Shown in pieces: positions 34,122-35,183 of a stretch of 35,183 nt of DNA. The DNA is from an uncultured delta proteobacterium (GTDB lineage: Bacteria > Bdellovibrionota_C > UBA2361 > CAIXSY01), in NCBI GenBank assembly GCA_903922175.1, contig CAIXSY010000324.1, positions 1-35,183 on the forward strand, written 5' to 3'. The position numbers and the translations under genes are program-made. The stretch's first letter is position 1. The number at the start of each line of letters is the position of its first letter. The notes under the pieces were generated by a model. That model was not told where the DNA came from, ran no database searches, and saw only the letters and a list, made by a program, of their open reading frames with translations.

Positions 34122-34736
34122 CTATTTTGCGTGAGTCGGTGCTAGTTGGCGAGGAACGAGATACACTCCGTCATGGTATGCCTGCTCGCTTAAGCGCACG
34201 CGCACCATATCGCCCTTCTGCGTGGGCAGATTTTTGCCAACATAATCCGGGCGTATGGGAAACTCTCGATGCCCGCGATCGATAAGGCAGGCAAGTTCGA
34301 CACAGTCTGGGCGTCCGAAATCGATAATGGCATCGAGCGCAGCGCGAATGGTACGCCCGGTGTAAAAAACATCATCGACGATGACGATGCGCGATCCGGT
34401 TATATGAAAGTCGATCTCGGTTCCCTTGAGCGTCGGTTGATTGAGGGACTGGCCGATGTCGTCGCGGTAGAGGGTAATATCGACTACCCCGAGAGGGACA
34501 TCGACCCCCTCAATCTCGCGAATTCGGGTCTGAATACGCTTGGCCAAATATTCGCCACATGTGCGTATACCGATCAGCGCTAGGTTCTTCAGCTCACGAT
34601 TACGTTCTAGGATCTCGAATGTAATTCGCGAGATGCAGCGTGAGATGGTATCGGAGTCGAGGATTATCTTCCACTCCGGCGGCACAGTCTTCAATGCTGC
34701 AGCTGCGACCTGCCCCTCTTTAGCTTTTCCTGTCAT
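34122..34736 (-). CDS. pyrR: Bifunctional PyrR: pyr regulator / uracil phosphoribosyltransferase
   Basis: 204 aa, about 20 longer than usual at the N-terminus. The PRPP-binding motif is IVIVDDVFYTGRT (117-129). LVGIRT-like LIGIRTCGEYLA and the C-terminal half are family-typical. GGAGG lies 4 nt before ATG 34736. As first gene of the operon it could regulate it by binding leader RNA. I found no clear PyrR binding loop with terminator in 34737-34944, so the regulatory mode is open; the enzyme activity is likely either way. Confidence 0.93.
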   Translation of the reverse strand: MTGKAKEGQVAAAALKTVPPEWKIILDSDTISRCISRITFEILERNRELKNLALIGIRTCGEYLAKRIQTRIREIEGVDVPLGVVDITLYRDDIGQSLNQPTLKGTEIDFHITGSRIVIVDDVFYTGRTIRAALDAIIDFGRPDCVELACLIDRGHREFPIRPDYVGKNLPTQKGDMVRVRLSEQAYHDGVYLVPRQLAPTHAK

Positions 34737-34897
34737 GAATCCTCCAAGGTAAAATCAGACTGTGCAATATCCCGCTTCGGCATACACACACACGCATCCG
34801 GAAGCATTCGGGAATTTGAGAAATATTTATTGAGCTTTCCGCAAGAGCAGAGAGAATGGCTGTACGGTGAGTAACGGGACGCAGGCACTTAATACCT

Positions 34898-34919
34898 TTG
34901 CGAATTCGCAGATTCGCAA
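34898..34919. promoter_or_regulatory. Hairpin in the pyr operon leader
   Basis: TTGCGAAT (34898-34905) pairs perfectly with ATTCGCAA (34912-34919) around 6 nt, about 170 nt before pyrR and just downstream of the predicted promoter. It has no T-tract. It could be an operator or leader structure. Confidence 0.4.
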
Positions 34920-34944
34920 TTAAAGGTTGCTTCAAGCTTGTGAA

Positions 34945-34973
34945 AACTTAGGAGAGATAGGGGGCAATGTCAA
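34945..34973 (-). promoter_or_regulatory. Predicted promoter of the pyr operon
   Basis: On the minus strand TTGACA (34973-34968), a 17-nt spacer and TAAGTT (34950-34945, 3/6). The -35 hexamer abuts the outer end of a GTAA-ended element at 34974. Confidence 0.45.
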
Positions 34974-35059
34974 GTAATTGATCAATGATGGGGGGGGGGT
35001 AGCCCGTGAACGCGCAGGTGCATGTAAAAACCACTTACCCAAACTTATTGAGCAGTTAC
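34974..35059. mobile_element. GTAA-ended element, copy 6 (short, with G10 run)
   Basis: 86 bp. Left end GTAATTGATCAATGATGG; right end inward GTAACTGCTCAATAAGTT. Ten consecutive G (34990-34999) replace the GGG of the end. The interior CCCGTGAACGCGCAGGTGCATG is related to the hairpin of copy 5. The flanks share GTCAA directly at both borders (34969-34973, 35060-35064) rather than an 8-bp duplication. Confidence 0.7.
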
Positions 35060-35070
35060 GTCAATGGCGA

Positions 35071-35183
35071 GTAAGTGCTCATTAAATCCGGGTAAAGAAT
35101 ATCGTGCGCGTGCTCCTGGCCTGTCGTGAGCTTGTCGAACGGTCGTGGTCCTGGTCGATGTAACTAGCCGCCTTTTCTCACGA
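35071..35183. mobile_element. GTAA-ended element, copy 7, cut by the window edge
   Basis: Left end GTAAGTGCTCATTAAATC. The following roughly 80 nt, including GAATATCGTGCGCGTGCTCC and CCTGTCGTGAGCTTGTCG, match the reverse complement of copy 4 almost exactly, so it is the same subfamily in opposite orientation. It lies 11 nt after copy 6. The right end is outside the window. Confidence 0.85.

Noticed and set aside
34826-34840. TATTGAGC near the pyr leader as an element end
   Set aside because: The outer bases do not match GTAA and there is no inverted partner.
34720-34935. 71-aa frame overlapping the pyrR start as a leader peptide gene
   Set aside because: No ribosome site of note, no family resemblance, and it runs into pyrR in another frame.
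34737-34944. PyrR-type attenuator in the pyr leader
   Set aside because: I could not find the conserved binding loop or a hairpin followed by a T-run; only a small hairpin without T-tract is present.

Overview
The window reads as chromosomal DNA of a Gram-negative bacterium with moderate GC. It carries diaminopimelate (mDAP)-type lysine/peptidoglycan genes, an outer-membrane-type LptM-like lipoprotein next to dapF, an ErpA-type Fe-S carrier and a proteobacterial-style RpoD with a very long non-conserved region. A deltaproteobacterium-like lineage in the broad sense is the best guess from gene content; I cannot name a genus.

Layout. 1-3.6 kb (+): the tail of an unidentified gene, a shortened GHMP-kinase-like ORF, and an 880-aa protein with two tandem phosphomannomutase-like HAD domains. 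3.7-8.5 kb: a small lipoprotein, erpA, a secreted HExxH peptidase, an AttH/CrtC-like lipocalin and an unknown 307-aa protein. 9-12.2 kb (-): an ABC ATPase and a large FtsX-type permease, which with the AttH-like protein form an Att-type export system. 12.3-22.9 kb (-): an IclR regulator with a strong terminator, then the same-strand row mtnP, greA, dnaG, rpoD, lptM-like, dapF, dapA, dapB. 23.3-26.8 kb (+): mtnA with a class II aldolase (methylthioadenosine salvage, divergent from mtnP), an orphan retropepsin-like protease, a possible small coupled ORF, and signal peptidase I. 26.9-34.7 kb (-): a complete pyrimidine operon pyrR-pyrB-pyrC-carA-carB, lacking only later steps.

The most notable feature is in the spaces between genes. 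At least seven short elements (78-193 bp) share inverted ends of the form GTAAYTGCTCAWTAAGT, and four of them are flanked by 8-bp target duplications (two perfect, two 7/8). GTAA ends plus 8-bp duplications suggest non-autonomous relatives of IS66-family insertion sequences (inference; no transposase lies in the window). Their interiors differ between subfamilies, yet each remains a long imperfect palindrome, often built from repeated short words. Two copies sit side by side exactly between dapF and dapA: one duplication contains the dapF stop codon and the other the dapA Shine-Dalgarno core, so the pre-insertion junction can be reconstructed. A second inverted-repeat element lies in the divergent mtnP/mtnA promoter region, and a third type lies upstream of lepB.

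Protein-level oddities are: both HAD domains have DLKDT where DxDxT is expected; signal peptidase I has His where bacterial enzymes have the general-base Lys; and the GHMP-kinase-like ORF lacks its central ATP-binding region.
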